A stretch of DNA of 64,000 nt from Tenodera sinensis (taxonomy: Eukaryota > Arthropoda > Insecta > Mantodea > Mantidae). This document shows positions 45,916 to 58,078 of this stretch, piece by piece. Position 1 is the stretch's first letter. Each line of letters opens with the position of its first letter. A program made the position numbers and the translations under genes. Below the pieces are notes generated by a model. The model was not told where the DNA came from and made no database searches. It worked only from the letters and a program-made list of their open reading frames with translations. The stretch is from contig CM060964.1 of the NCBI GenBank assembly GCA_030765045.1, forward strand, positions 275,684,888 to 275,748,887, written 5' to 3'.

Positions 45916-46031
45916 TGGGCCCGTAGCTCAGTTGGTAGAGCTCCTTGCTGCTGTGCTAGGGGTCCCGACTTCGATTACCGGTTGTGGAGTGGGAATTTTG
46001 CTCTGATCAAGATTATTCTCTATCGTCCCCA

Positions 46032-46117
<86 letters not shown>

Positions 46118-46205
46118 AGGTGGGTGGGTGGGTGTTACATATTCCCTAGGTAAAAGGACACCTATGTGACCATTGTAGTTAAAGGCAGGATATAAATGGA
46201 ATAAT
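45916..46205 (+). repeat. tRNA-like SINE with long (TG)n
   Basis: GGGCCCGTAGCTCAGTTGGT opens a tRNA-like head with a perfect GCTC/GAGC D stem. The anticodon arm is weak and the T arm (CCGACTTCGATTACCGG) lacks the standard GGTTCGA. A tail with a (TG)n tract at 46034-46114 and GGGTGGGTGGG follows. The acceptor stem does not close, so it is not a functional tRNA gene. Confidence 0.55.
46034..46114 (+). repeat. (TG)n microsatellite
   Basis: An 81 bp uninterrupted TG run inside the SINE tail. Confidence 0.95.
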
Positions 46206-47117
46206 AACAACAATCAAATAGCTATTTTGCCGCAATCTTTTCTAGGGTAGTTCTACATTCTTCATAATTTAGAGAATGATTTGTTGATGAACAAGTACTT
46301 TCGCTGCGAAGGAATTATTCGTATAAGCATTTTTGAGCAGCCTATACTCATTCTAAACTAAGCAATGAGTAGTCGGTAGACGGAAGGTAGAATAATGTAT
46401 ATGCAGAGATTGTATCAAACCGATCAGAGTTTATGGAGACAGTATGGTATTATTAATAGATATCAACAAATGTTCAAGGGCATTTAAAGAAAGGATTTTG
46501 TAACGTGGAAGGCCAACTGCTGTAACGGTGTCAAATCGGGACAAAAGAATAGACTCTTATCTCATGGTCTTGTTCCTTTGGAGCATAATCATTATGCATT
46601 CCGCAGAAGCACGCAATTATCTCCAGGACTGCCAGCCTCAAACCAATTCATCTTGGTGCACAAATTTGTAAATTATGGTATCCGCTAAAATGTTAGATGA
46701 GCCTATCCTCAGGATTTGTGTACACCAAGAAACAATCATTTTAGCCACCGTTTTCAAGCGCACGCATATTTAACTCTTTGTTTCTCATATTATTAGCAAC
46801 AATTATCATTTTCGATGCATAATTTTATACGTATTAGACTATATTGAAATAACACAAGAAAAATGAACTTATCTCATCACCAATTACTAGGACAATTCAC
46901 GTCACACAAATAAGTTATTTAAGTGAGATAGAATAACATTATGGGGAAGACCCAGAATTCAACTGATGAAGTTGCAGAGCCTATTAAGAAATGACTTAGT
47001 ATTTGCCTTGTAAATAGTTTTCAGCTTATTTAAAAGAAAATACAAGCAAGGTAACTATTTTATATTTGCTTCACTTCCAACTAGCTCCATAGGTGGTGTG
47101 TCAATATTTAGTTGGTA

Positions 47118-47120
<3 letters not shown>
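46206..47120. other. Intergenic, nothing recognised
   Basis: AT-rich, without supported genes, SINE boxes or transposon ends. Confidence 0.4.

Positions 47121-47183
<63 letters not shown>
47121..47183 (+). repeat. Poly-A tract, then CA-rich stretch
   Basis: 63 consecutive A, followed at 47260-47335 by an ACACAC-rich tract. No LINE sequence could be read immediately upstream, so it need not be a retroelement tail. Confidence 0.9.
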
Positions 47184-47187
<4 letters not shown>

Positions 47188-47548
47188 ATCGGCTACAATT
47201 AAAGGCTTTTGCGCGGACTTCGGAAACAGTAAACCTTAACATTCCTGTGATAGCACAGAAACACACACAGTCACAAAAACACTCACACACCACACGCACA
47301 CACACACATAAAACACACACACACACAAACACACTATACCTCGATGCGTACAGCAACAAAATACCCAGACTGAGAAACAAGAGGCATACAAGCTGATCCG
47401 GTTAGGTATTGATAACATTAAGTGTTATCAATAGGACTGAAAGACAAATTTCATACTACTTACGTTTACTTAAAATATGGGAATTTCCATACATATCAAT
47501 CAACAATGCATAACCTGAAAGGACAAATAAAAATTGCAGATGATTAAA

Positions 47549-47930
47549 ATGGATATTACAATTCAACAGGGGCCACAATGTGTTCTTTGGTATGGTAATT
47601 TGAGAGTTTGGAAAGAGTTCAAACGGAACTTCGACGTGAGTATGGTGTGCATAATGTACTTAAAATATGATTCCATAATGTTTTGGTATCGAACATTTGC
47701 AAAAACAGGTTCTATATTAAAAAGCATGAGGAGGTCGCAAGCAAAATCGAGTAAGAGAAGCTATCACTCAAGCTATGACAAGGAATCCTACAAACATTTT
47801 AGGGCGATTGTCAGCAGAGATGGATATACCACATACACCATGTCAGCGTATTGTTCAAAAGTACGTACTTGAAACTGTACGAGAGCCAGCACCTTCAGAC
47901 TCTAATTCCAGAAAACTAAAGATTGGCATT
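47549..47930 (+). pseudogene. Mariner-type transposase N-terminal fragment
   Basis: The frame from ATG 47549 reads LWYGNLRVWKEFKRNF, then KYDSIMFWYRTFAKTGSILK, the layout of the paired-type helix-turn-helix domain found at the N-terminus of mariner/DUF4817 proteins. After a +1 shift near 47730 the reading continues as NRVREAITQAM, LGRLSAEMDIPHT and QRIVQKYVLE, the second helix-turn-helix. The catalytic DDE/D part and the inverted repeats are missing. It is a decayed fragment. Confidence 0.6.
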
Positions 47931-48009
47931 TAATTTTTCATAAACATATCTTAATCTTTTTAATACAAATCATTAGTCATTTTTGAGAAAATATAAATTC
48001 ATAATTGTC

Positions 48010-48127
48010 TAAGAATAGAACGTTATCTCGATTAACATGTAGTAGATAGAAGAATAAGTGTGTTTAAAAATAGTTGGTACAAGAGTGAGTAGAGTCATGT
48101 GAGTGCAACACATCAGATTTTTATAAG
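48010..48127 (+). repeat. R-family 3' end fragment
   Basis: GTAGATAGAAGAATAAGTGT, TAGTTGGTACAAGAGTGAG and GTCATGTGAGTGCAACACAT match 8735-8815. Confidence 0.6.
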
Positions 48128-48359
48128 TATTCTACAAAGTATTTTTGCAAAAACTTGTTTTTCTATTTACTTCAAGCTAATTACGATGAGGTTGACATAA
48201 GATCACATTGCACGTATATTTTATCATATGTACAATGAGAATAGTGATAGCTAAATGTTTACAGACCGATCGCCATATACTTATTGCCCTTTAAATTAAT
48301 ACATTTTCCATCATGTCTCCAGAAACAACTGAATAACGACAACAATTTAAAGTAACCTG

Positions 48360-48805
48360 ATATGTGTCATTCACGTAACATTTTTTATTCACTCTTCTAC
48401 AAACTATTCTTACAAAAGCATATTCTTCTATTTACTTATTGATGGAGATAAACTTTCATTATACTTTTAAGTGTCAGAAGGATACAGTAGGTGAAGTGAG
48501 AGTCAGATTTTTGAAAAGATGATCGCTATGTGGTAACTGATAGCTTTAAAATTCCATGATCACGAGAAAAAAATAAATAGCGACTTACCACTTGAGATAA
48601 GTATAATTACTCGTAAGTATTTTAATATCTTGCGAACAGTTAACCCCACAAAAAATGTTATTTGACATCTAAGAACTGTGCGTTCCAGGGATATCTACAT
48701 TTTGTCTATCTCTTATGGTTTACCAATTATACAACTTAGTATGAAGGGGACTTCAGAGGCTATTTCAAGACATACATTTCATTTATCATCCAAGTATCTT
48801 AAACG
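48360..48805 (-). repeat. R-family copy, minus strand, cut by an LTR-like piece
   Basis: The minus-strand order matches the 3' half of family R, ending near 48805 at CAAGTATCTTAAACGTG. In the 57-58 kb copy the same place continues AAACGTATGGCATTTTA. Here TGTTGTGACGCAGC starts instead. Confidence 0.6.
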
Positions 48806-49110
48806 TGTTGTGACGCAGCTGGGCCTGACCCAACGACCGGTTGGGTGCTAAGTGCTCTCGCCCAGCGTAAGCAACAGGCGCTATCAACAGATAACCTGAA
48901 CCTTCTGGAAGTTTCTCTTATCCTCGTTTCTCAAACGTTCTGGAACTCTGTGGGGAAATTCCAGCTGCTATATAAGCGATTATTCTCGCGAGAGAGTCAG
49001 GTAAGTGAGTTGGCGATTGCGTTTCTGATGCGATATCAAATGCGGTGGAAAGGAAGTGAGAGGGAAAATCATAAGGGAAGTCACAGTGAAAGCTGAACTA
49101 GGTCATATTC
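48806..49110 (+). repeat. Possible solo or partial LTR
   Basis: It begins TGTTGTGACGC exactly where the R copy breaks off, is GC-richer than its surroundings, and has GTTCTGGAACTC, then CTATATAAGCG (TATA-like, 48970-48980), then GAGAGTCAGGTAAGTGAG. This resembles the promoter layout of the 42.8 kb LTR (GTTCCTGAAGC, then TATAAATA). No partner LTR or TSD was found. The 83-codon frame through it shows no domain. Confidence 0.4.
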
Positions 49111-49114
49111 GAGA

Positions 49115-49965
49115 AGTGAGAACTTGTAATGTAACGTAATGTAATTTATTTTCAGCGTAACATTATCACAATTATATGTACATAACTTTACATTGATTAC
49201 TTCCTTTCTTCTGATAAACAAAACAAGCAAAAGAATTCCGTCAGCAATTACCCCCCAAAATTACAATAAATTTACCATAAAAAATTGAAACAAACTACAA
49301 TCTTTGAGTTGCCCCTGGCGCAAATATAAACACCGTAGTTAACTACCATAAACTTCGCCATTCCTATTTCTTCTATAATCCTCTGACTGATAAAACCCAA
49401 CTATCCGGTGCTAATATTTCTTCTTGCATTATTCTACACTGATTTACTAAATTCTGATCCTCTAATGCTCTTACCCGATACCAATATTTTAACCATCTTT
49501 CCATAGATAACCCTTTACTTCCTGTTCTTCCTAATTCTAACAGTGCCACACCCTTGGGTGATGCCCTTGATAACCCTAAAATCAAGCGACAGAAACTTCT
49601 GAGTATTAAATCCACCCCTAGCCACCCTTCTTCATATCCCCAAATCTCTATCTCATAGTATATCATTTTTGCTTCTACTATTGCCTTGTACACTCTTTCT
49701 AACCATTTAACTTGTATCCCCGGAATTTTGGAAACACAAACTCTAATCCCCCTCATGGCCATTTTAGCTTTTGCTAACACTACTCTCTTTTGATCCTGCC
49801 ATTTTCCATCCCAAGCACTCAATTTTTCTCACTATGGCTATTTCCTGTCCTCCCATACTCCACTTTTCTTCCCTTTTCAATTTACACCCCTTTTTAAAAA
49901 CCATAATCCTGGTCTTTTTATAATTTATCTTAAGGCACCAACTTTTACAGAACCTCTCCAAAACA
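49115..49965 (-). pseudogene. LINE reverse transcriptase C-terminal fragment
   Basis: On the minus strand 49961-49764 reads FCKSWCLKINYKKTRIMVFK, then IECLGWKM, typical of the segment after the catalytic YADD in LINE RTs. A shifted frame from 49822 continues with KAIVEAKMIYYEIEIWGYE and LILGLSRASPKGVALLELG. A tail rich in TAATG/GTAAC repeats lies at 49118-49150. It is 5'-truncated just after the RT catalytic region. The clade is not I-like, as no RNase H follows, and is unassigned. Confidence 0.7.
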
Positions 49966-50781
49966 TTTATGAAAGGAAAGTATTAATTTTTCTGGTCGCT
50001 CAGTAAGTCGTTATTCATTAAGCTCAACAGTTGTTTCATTTACAGCACGCCGTATACATCAGAAGCTACGCATGGCCAGATTATTGGTCTATCGCAAGCT
50101 TGTAACTTAATTCGACAAATTTCTGAAACTGTGCAAATTCACAGAAATACAATTAAATTTGAATGCCACCCAAGGAAGGCGGTTTATTGTCTACATATTA
50201 GAAGAAAACCTTTCATTCAAAAGCAGTAGCTGTGTTATAATATAACGTAATAGACTAACATGTTTAAAACTATTTCGATACGAATTTTAATTTTAGTATA
50301 AATATAGGGAGCAATTGTAGAAGGATTGAACTCTTCATATTTTTCAGTATAATATTGTATTTGTTTACTGTAAAGGTTTACGTGTTTATGATTGTAAGGG
50401 CAAAGTTAAAGCTTTTCTTCTAACGCATAATCGTTAATACTGCTTATTTCAAGCAACATTTGCAACCTTTTCCATAATAGGCATTAAGAATTTGGAGGTA
50501 AATCTAAAGAAAATTAAAACGTGGCTTTTTTGTGAGGCCAGGTTTATCTACCCTTCCCTATCTCATTACAGCGCCACGCCTCTATCCCTGCATTGCGACT
50601 GCCAAACAGTGTTATTGGTTAGTAATCATCCTTTGCTTCTTGGGAGACCCCGTAAGACGATAAGAAACTGAGAGATGGTCCCAAACAGTGCATATTACTA
50701 AATCCGTTCTGTGTGCCATTTGTTTCATTCACCGTCGGACACCCCTACCCGGTTGTTAAAGGACGTTGATTAATCATTTTA

Positions 50782-50817
<36 letters not shown>

Positions 50818-51959
50818 AAAATGGGCGCTTTCAGGACATTGATGTTTGAGCCAAGAGTGTCTTTATGTATTATAAACGGACTCGAGCCGGCAGATCGTTA
50901 ACACACACTCTGGTGTGCGAGTTTTCCTCCTAGGAAGCATGCAGTGCAATTCGGCTATGATTTAGACGGGAGTTAGTTACTGGAGGCAAATGAGTTAATT
51001 ACCAACAGGTACTGAGCAGTATGTGACGCAGTATGTGTATGACGAGGCACATCCGGTGAGTCCGGAAGTGCATTCTCACACGCAAACAGCCGCACCTCCC
51101 TCACAATGGTGATGTCACTGACTCCAGCTTTGTTGTAAGGACGTTGCGGACAGCTTCGATCCGATCCGCATCGGCGAAATGAGACATTAGCTATTACTTG
51201 AGTTTCATAACAACAGCAAACTGATTTGACGCAGGTCGCGGAGAATTCAGATTTTCTAAACTAGTTCTAACACAGTGAAGAGTGAATGTTGAAAATTGCC
51301 AGAAATTTAAATTTTTATTCTTCTTGTGCAGCCTTATAAATTGAAATTTCCTCTTCATTTCTTCTTATATATAATCATTACAGGCATGATAATATTTTAA
51401 TACATTTGTTTAAAAAATAGTTGTGCATCTGCTATTTTCTAATCCGAAATCTACACCACTTCACAGAAAAAGTTGTAACTCCTATACAGGTTGGAGCAGA
51501 GAGGCAAACTTTACTCCATCTTTCAGGGGAATTTTGCTCTAAAATTGTTAGTACCATTAAGTATGGCAGCTTTTGTTTCATCAAGCCATGTGCCTTTTTT
51601 CTCTTCTTCTTTTGTTTGCAGATGTATGCCAGTTTCTTATCTCCAGTTTCTTGTGTGGAATGCAATGTTTCCTCTTGTACCTACTAGATAGGCGACAGAG
51701 AAGCTAAAAAGAGAACGAAAATATTAGCAACAAATATAAGAGAAACTCTCTGCCTTGCTGAAGTTGGAAATATATAATTTGCACTGTCTCATGTTCTGGA
51801 TTTGGTTTGATGACGTCAGTGAGGCAATTATATTATATTTGTCATATATTTGTAAAATAAACGTGAAAATCACACTCTTAAATCCCATAGAGCATAAAAT
51901 ATGTGTATGATAAACAGCGATGGTGAGTTTTATATAGCGCGAAGTACTCATAAATGTGA
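49966..51959. other. Intergenic; poly-A at 50783-50815
   Basis: A 33 nt A run at 50783-50815. The segment 50880-51190 is GC-richer with several CG dinucleotides and could be a promoter region, but no exon is recognisable. Frames at 51421-51687 and 51724-52014 are unrecognised. Confidence 0.4.
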
Positions 51960-52340
51960 TGCTTGAGCAGTTGCCTAAAAGAAAATGCAGAAAACGTTTG
52001 TTTATTTCTTTCAAGAGGTTGGTAAACCTTTTAGTTGTGCTATCGCTGGCTGAATATTGTCAACAGATTTGAAATATTTAAGTGAATGTAAAAGAAATAC
52101 CATATTTTTGTCGAGTTGCTAATACGGATGTTTATAATATATGAATTCATTCCCATTTGGTAGTACAAATATATGAATTCATTCCCATTTGGTAGTACAA
52201 ACTATGCAGAGAAATAAAAATGGTGCTGACTGTTGACAGCTTTTGCAATGCATTTGTGATCTTACCTGTAGCTTAGATGCCCAAAAATGTTTTAGCTAAG
52301 TATTGAATGACAAGAGGACAAGAGTTACAGAACAAAATGT
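51960..52340 (+). repeat. Dispersed repeat S, copy 1, with 32 bp tandem
   Basis: TTTCAAGAGGTTGGTAAACC, a TATTGTCAACAGATTTGA block and GGTAGTACAAACTATGCAGA find diverged matches in the same order at 61640-61960. A 32 bp unit, ATGAATTCATTCCCATTTGG..., is exactly duplicated in tandem at about 52139-52202. No ORF. Confidence 0.5.
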
Positions 52341-54107
52341 TGAGTTATGTTGTATAATTTCGTTCAACAGTGTTATTTATTTATGAACTTACATGATTAT
52401 AGTTAATTTTGTGAATTTTTTTTCCCATTCTCTTCTGCATCAGAATTTATCTTTTTCTATATTATGCTTTAGTGTATCAGTGCAGTTTTTTCTGTGTTGC
52501 TATAGCCTGAATTAGTTATAATACAATACGCAGTTAACTGTGTGTATTTTTATTTTACTACTAACCCTTTACAAAATACGAGTTTAATTTTACATTAACA
52601 TTATGTTGAAATACAGTACCTATCTATCAGTTAAATGTTTATCTTGAAAATACTAATAAATGATAAACTGTACATTACAAACGCTACAGGATGCTAAATG
52701 TATAAATCAAAATGCTAAATTTATGATTTCGAAACGCTAAAATTCACCGCACTTAATGGTAAAATGTTTGCTGACTTTGTACAAGCAAGAAGAGCAAAGA
52801 AAGGCACAACTGACCAAGATTTGAAGCCTTGGACATTTTAAAGAACTGATTGCTTGGAAAACTTGATTTGCATTCTTTATTTATGTCTCTCGTTTCAAGG
52901 ATATTCATAACATTAAATGCAAGAAAACAAAATTCGTTTTATGGGGATTCGTGAAGGAAGAAGAAAAAAAGAAGAAGAAGAAGCATAGAAAGAAAGGGGT
53001 ATTAAGTTTTCTTGGGTGTAGCTAGAGAGTGCTTTATATTTATAACACCAGTAAAAGTTGTTTCGAACGCAAAATGAGAGCAGAAAGGACTTTTTGTTTC
53101 GTTGGGGAGAAACATGTATGTTGCACAATCTGAATATTCGTGCAGTGACTCATTCATGCACCATTACATGTAACTTGTGCATGAAATTATTAGCTGTGAA
53201 ATTAAATGAGGTGAGGGCATTATGGAAAATGTGACAAATAGTACAAAAAGTTGACTTTCTATATTTTTCTTTTAATATTAAGGTATGGAATAACATTACA
53301 ATATTATTTTAATATTGAGTGAAAACTTTAACGTTCAAGGCTTCCCGAGGACGATTATTTTCAGGAACGTTTAATATATTTTAATATTGTGCATCACAGC
53401 ATGTTTTACCACCTTTAAACCATAAATCGCAGGAATTATTTTAGTTAAGCATGTAGATTTACATGGATGGGGAAATGACGACAAGAATGGTGATTATGTT
53501 GGAGGTAATGGATATAAATGATCTGAAATTGATAGCGCATAATATAAGTGTAAAGTGAACTGTGTATGGAAATGACAAAAGTGTTTGTTCCTGAAGACAG
53601 GAACCAGCGCAGGAAAGGTGTCATATCCATGAGGGAGGGATAACATAAAGTAACTACCCCTCTATCGAACAAGTGGCGTAATGTGATTCCTCACTTTGAA
53701 AACCTAGAAATGACTATTTATTAAAATGCAACGTGTGCAGAAAATGACCAAATAAAATTGTGCTTTATATATTATTATTCATGAAATACAGATTTGAAAC
53801 TCAAAATATTTCATGATTCTTATCCAATTGAAGAAATAAATACACACCTATCGCTTATAAACGTGCAGGGAAAATGAACATACAAATGCTCAATACTTAC
53901 AGCTTTTATAGTAAATAAATATCATCTTGCATCATTTGACGTTGGCATACCAATTGTCCCCAGCGATAACACACCATGCTTTCTAGTATCGTTTTTCAAG
54001 AAATATAAATTAAAAATGTCATTTATTAAAGCACTAGCCCTCGCTGTTTACTAAACGGTCACTACCTATGTCGAAAGATGATTTGTATGGTATGCAAACT
54101 AATTTAT
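52341..54107. other. Intergenic, nothing recognised
   Basis: AT-rich. A GAA-rich run lies at 52955-52990. No supported gene or element. Confidence 0.4.
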
Positions 54108-54422
54108 GCTAATTTGTACCCCGTGGCAGAACAGTCCACCCGGGCCATGGACTACCACCCGACCGCTGCGTCCCCCACCTCTGCCCACTAGGGACGTCAT
54201 GAGTAGGGCGCAGTACTAGAGGTGGGACGTGGTCAGGTGGTACTTCGGTCTCTTCCGGTCGATCATGCGATCTTCTCGACCAAAGGCCGTTACTTTTCAA
54301 TCAAATAGCTCCTCAATTGCCCCCTTAGGGACCTAAAACCTCTAAGTGCTCCCCAGACGAAGTCTTCCAACGCAAGAAAGTCCCCGTACCGGTACCAGGA
54401 ATCGAATCCGGTCGATCGATAC
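54108..54422 (-). repeat. tRNA-derived SINE, minus strand
   Basis: At the right, GGAATCGAATCCGG is a reversed B box (one mismatch), and the left part carries the GGGCAGAGGTGGGGG module shared with 60190-60260 and 28150-28262. The tRNA head seems cut at about 54422, where LINE sequence starts. The middle (54240-54390) differs from the 60 kb copy, so SINEs here appear to be built from swapped modules. Confidence 0.6.
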
Positions 54423-56335
54423 TAAGTATAACGTTATTTTTAGTTGCAATAAATGGTATAATATCCTACGTCAATCCACCTGTAAAAGCCTGCCTTTTTG
54501 CAAATGGTTTATCAATTTTCTGCAAAGGGAGAAGCATAATCACCACTCAAGAAATTCTACAAGAGACACTCTATAATCTTGAAGCACGGTCAGCAGAGAC
54601 AGGACTGACATTTTCAAAGCATAAAACTAAATGAATTACCTTATCCAGAAACAAGAAACTCACTCTGAGCCCTAAGTAGTATATTAATGAATGCAAAATA
54701 GAAAATGATGAGACTAGAATTTTCGGCATACTATTTGACAAGAAATTAACTATTCTTCCACATGTCAAAGATTAAAGGAACAGCTGCATAAGAAGACTGA
54801 GCATTCTGAAATAAATAGCAGCTAAAACTGGGAAGCTGATTATGTCTGAATTAAAACTTACAGAGCATTAATTAGATTATAGGTGATCCAAATTAGATTA
54901 TAGGTGTGTAGTATATAGCTCAGCGTCAACTACAACTCTTAAACTTCTCAACACAATTCAAACTATTGCCCTCAGAAAAGCCCTTGGAGCATACTATACA
55001 AGTCCCATCAGAAGTCTACAAATGGAAGCAGAGGAACTCCCCCTAGAACTTCGAGGAACACAGTTCAGTCTAACTTATGCAACTAAAACATCCTCTAACC
55101 CTGAAATGGCAGTATAATCCTATATTCATGACAACACAGAGAAGAAAACGTGCACAAATGCTCGTAAATTACAACAATTAATGTCCTTTAACATCAGAAT
55201 AGAACAGTATAGGAAAGATCTGTCTGCCACCTACTACCACAAGAATCAAATGTAACAGTATTGAACCTTGGCGATTATTAATTCCCACCATCAACACAAC
55301 TTCATTCACATAACAAAACTATAACTGACAAAACTATTTATCAGAACATTTTCAGAGAATTCCCTAATTATGATTCAATTTATGCAGACAGTTCAACATC
55401 TAGGGATGATAATGGCTGTGCTGTAGTATACCCTAATCACATAATGCTCTACAAATTACCATCGTACTGCAATATTTTCTTGCGAATTATGTGCTATTAA
55501 AGAAGTCCTTCTAAATGTATTGCAATCTAAGGAATATACCTACGGTTTAATCTTCACTGATTCGCTGAGTGCAGTAAAAGCAATTCAAGATAGATCTACA
55601 CATAACTGCCTAGTTCAAGAAATACAGATACTATACTCAAAGGCAGTCCGAGAAATAAGGGAATAATACTATCGTGGATACCTTCACATGTGGGGATATC
55701 AGGAAATGACCAAGCTGATTCTGCAGCTAAAGAAGCTTCAAGACAATCCTTCAGTGACCTCAAAATAACCACTCCTCATCAAGATATTATAAAATACATC
55801 AAACAGAAAATCAAAAATGTTTGGAAAATGCAGTGGCTTACTAACCCAAACACCAAATTACATGAAATTCGCCAGACATCAGTGAAAGCATATCCATACG
55901 CAGACTTCAGACGCCGACACCAAGTTGACATCACGAGAATGAGAATTAGTCATAGCAACCTCACCATTCCTTCCTACTCTCCAAGAAACCAGCTCCTGAA
56001 TGTAATACTGCTCTTGCTATCAAACATATCCTCACTGAATGTCCCCAGCACGTAAACTGGAGGACAACATACAAAATAACAACAAACATTACAAAAGTCC
56101 TTAATGATACAAGAAATGCCACAAACCGAATAAAATTTGCAGAAAAAAATATGTATACTAAATAAATTGTAAAAAGTGAAACATTGTAATTCTAAGCAGT
56201 TGTAAAACTTAGATATATAACACATATATTGTAAATTTACTACCTGTCGTTCATGTATCACTTGTAATATAATCTTTGAAGTCGTGATAAGACCCAGTAG
56301 TCAAAGCGACTAAAATAAAGATCCAATAAAAAAAA
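54423..56335 (+). pseudogene. I-superfamily LINE ORF2 fragment
   Basis: Starts at the RT region equivalent to ITLFLVAINGI in the 36.8 kb LINE. The catalytic motif reads CLFANGLSIF, so FADD has become FANG. A chain of in-frame stops follows through the thumb region. RNase H traces remain: YADSSTS (55380), LIFTDSLSAVKAIQ (55550), WIPSHVGISGNDQADSAAK (55675-55725). The C-terminal part follows (55690-56055). It ends with a stem-loop and an AATAAAAAAAATT tail. It is 5'-truncated and dead. Confidence 0.8.
56280..56311 (+). promoter_or_regulatory. LINE 3' UTR stem-loop
   Basis: AGTCG (56280-56284) pairs with CGACT (56307-56311). The loop starts TGATAAGACC and ends GTCAAAG, nearly the same loop as at 58116-58147 in a different LINE copy. 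Confidence 0.65.
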
Positions 56336-56344
56336 TTAAGAATT

Positions 56345-56762
56345 CAATTCTATTTATTTATGTCAACAAACTTACTGTTGGTGTTTTTAAACACACGAGC
56401 CGTGTGTGGGCAAAGTTTGAGAGGTAGAACTGGAACTTAAAAATTCAATGCCACAACTGGGATTTGAACCACAGACCTTCCGCTTACCGGGCGGCTGTTC
56501 TACCACTGAGCTATTGTGACAAACTGCCAGAAACAAACAGGACAAAGAGAATAAATACGAACTGGTTTGAGAATTTAATGCCATTCTGGCAGTTTGTCAC
56601 AATAGCTCAGTGGTAGAGCAGCCGCCCGGTAAGCGGGAGGTCTGTGGTTCAAATCCCAGTTGTGGCATTGAATTTTTAAGTTCTACCTCTCAAACTTTGC
56701 CCACACACGGCTTGTGTGTTTAAAAACACCAACAGTAAGTTTGTTGACATAAATAAATAATA
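56345..56762. repeat. Head-to-head pair of tRNA-Thr-like SINEs
   Basis: A minus-strand copy (56345-56540) and a plus-strand copy (about 56585-56762) are near-perfect reverse complements around a ~45-55 bp centre. The tRNA-like part of the plus copy (56594-56666) has a closing acceptor stem (GTCACAA with TTGTGGC), a perfect D stem (GCTC/GAGC) and an anticodon arm CCGC-CCGGTAA-GCGG with anticodon GGT. The T stem pairs at only two or three positions, and base 33 is C, not T. A ~95 bp shared tail continues to a TAAATAAATA end. Not functional tRNAs. Confidence 0.75.
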
Positions 56763-56867
56763 ATTACCATCTGAAGGTTATTTAATCCTGGGATATAAAA
56801 TACTTACAATAGTAAGTCACCATTGGGGTAATTTGTCTCTGATGTGAGACTGCCTTTGTGGTTTACC

Positions 56868-57025
56868 AGGAGAAATACGAACTGGTTTGAGAATTTAATG
56901 CCATTTTGGCAGTTTGTCAAAATATCTCAGTGGTAGAGCAGCCGCCCGGTAAGCGGAAGGTCTGTGGTCCAAATCCCAGTTGTGGCATTGAAGTTTTAAG
57001 TTCCAGTTCTACCTCTCATTCAATT
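56868..57025 (+). repeat. Third tRNA-Thr-like SINE copy
   Basis: It starts with ACGAACTGGTTTGAGAATTT, which is also present at 56556-56575 upstream of the plus copy. The tRNA-like part (56927-56990) matches with a few changes, such as AATATCTCAG for AATAGCTCAG, which breaks the D stem. It ends in CTACCTCTC. Confidence 0.7.
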
Positions 57026-58078
57026 ATATGTTTATTTCCTTTGTTCTTTGGTATTCTTTGTTTATGACACCATCTAATTGATTGTATTGTATGCAATTCA
57101 GTATGCAATCTGTACCACTGCGTTAGAAGATTGCATGTGTGTTGTAAACAGCAAACAAGAAGGGGAGGGGTGGAGATCGCTTGACACGCGATGATATGTA
57201 GGGCCAAGAATGTTAATATCGATTCTAATTATTGGTTAGAGTGGAATATACTTATTGGACCCTAAAAATTCTGGTTTTCTATGTGGTAAAGAGCAGCGTC
57301 ATTGCACGAGCAGAGAAAAGAAGAAACGCGAAGGAAGTTGACAAAGACTTTGTTCCGGTATATTTAAAAAAAAAAAATCTGTGTTGCTCTCACATGACTT
57401 CCTCTACTATTGCACTAACCATTCTTACAAACTCTTATTCCTATATCTTCTTCATGTTAGTTGAGATAAACATTTGCAGAAATTATCTTATGCGTAGTTC
57501 CTTGAAGGTGCAAGAGGAATATTGGAATACAGTAGGCTTTGAGCGATAGTAAAATCTTTTAAAGCTTTGAGGTCCCGTTCTCTTTGCACGGCAAACATAC
57601 AAAAAAATGAACGATGTTTCATTTGAGGAAAGTTTAAGTTTTCCGAAACTCACACAAATAATAGTGAAATGGTTCACTCCGAAATGGTTCACTCTCCAAA
57701 AAAAATTTTTGGACATAAATTGTGTTTTAGCGAGATCTACCTTTTTGTATAGTAAGATTTGGTCTATCTCTTACGGTTTACGAGTTAGTCAAAAGACATC
57801 CAGAGTAAATAGGACTACATAGGCTATAGCAGAAAATTCAGAATATACATTTCAATTCCAGAAAAATATCTTAAACGTATGGCATTTTAATTGAAATCCT
57901 TGGAACTGTTTTCGAGAAAATTAAAATTTTCGAAAAATTTCGCAAGTAAAGGGTGGTTAGAGTGAAGGAATTTTCTTCAAAATATCCGTGTCGCATCTAT
58001 AAGAGACATTAAAATCAAATAACTTAATACTAAGTCTTAAAGATAAACCTGTTTATTTATAACTTTGAAGGATGTTAG

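Noticed and set aside
45916..45990. Functional tRNA gene
   Set aside because: The acceptor stem does not close, the anticodon stem is weak and the T arm lacks GGTTCGA; a SINE-type tail follows.
56594..56666. Functional tRNA-Thr gene
   Set aside because: The T stem is mispaired, base 33 is C and a long shared tail continues; three dispersed copies indicate a SINE.
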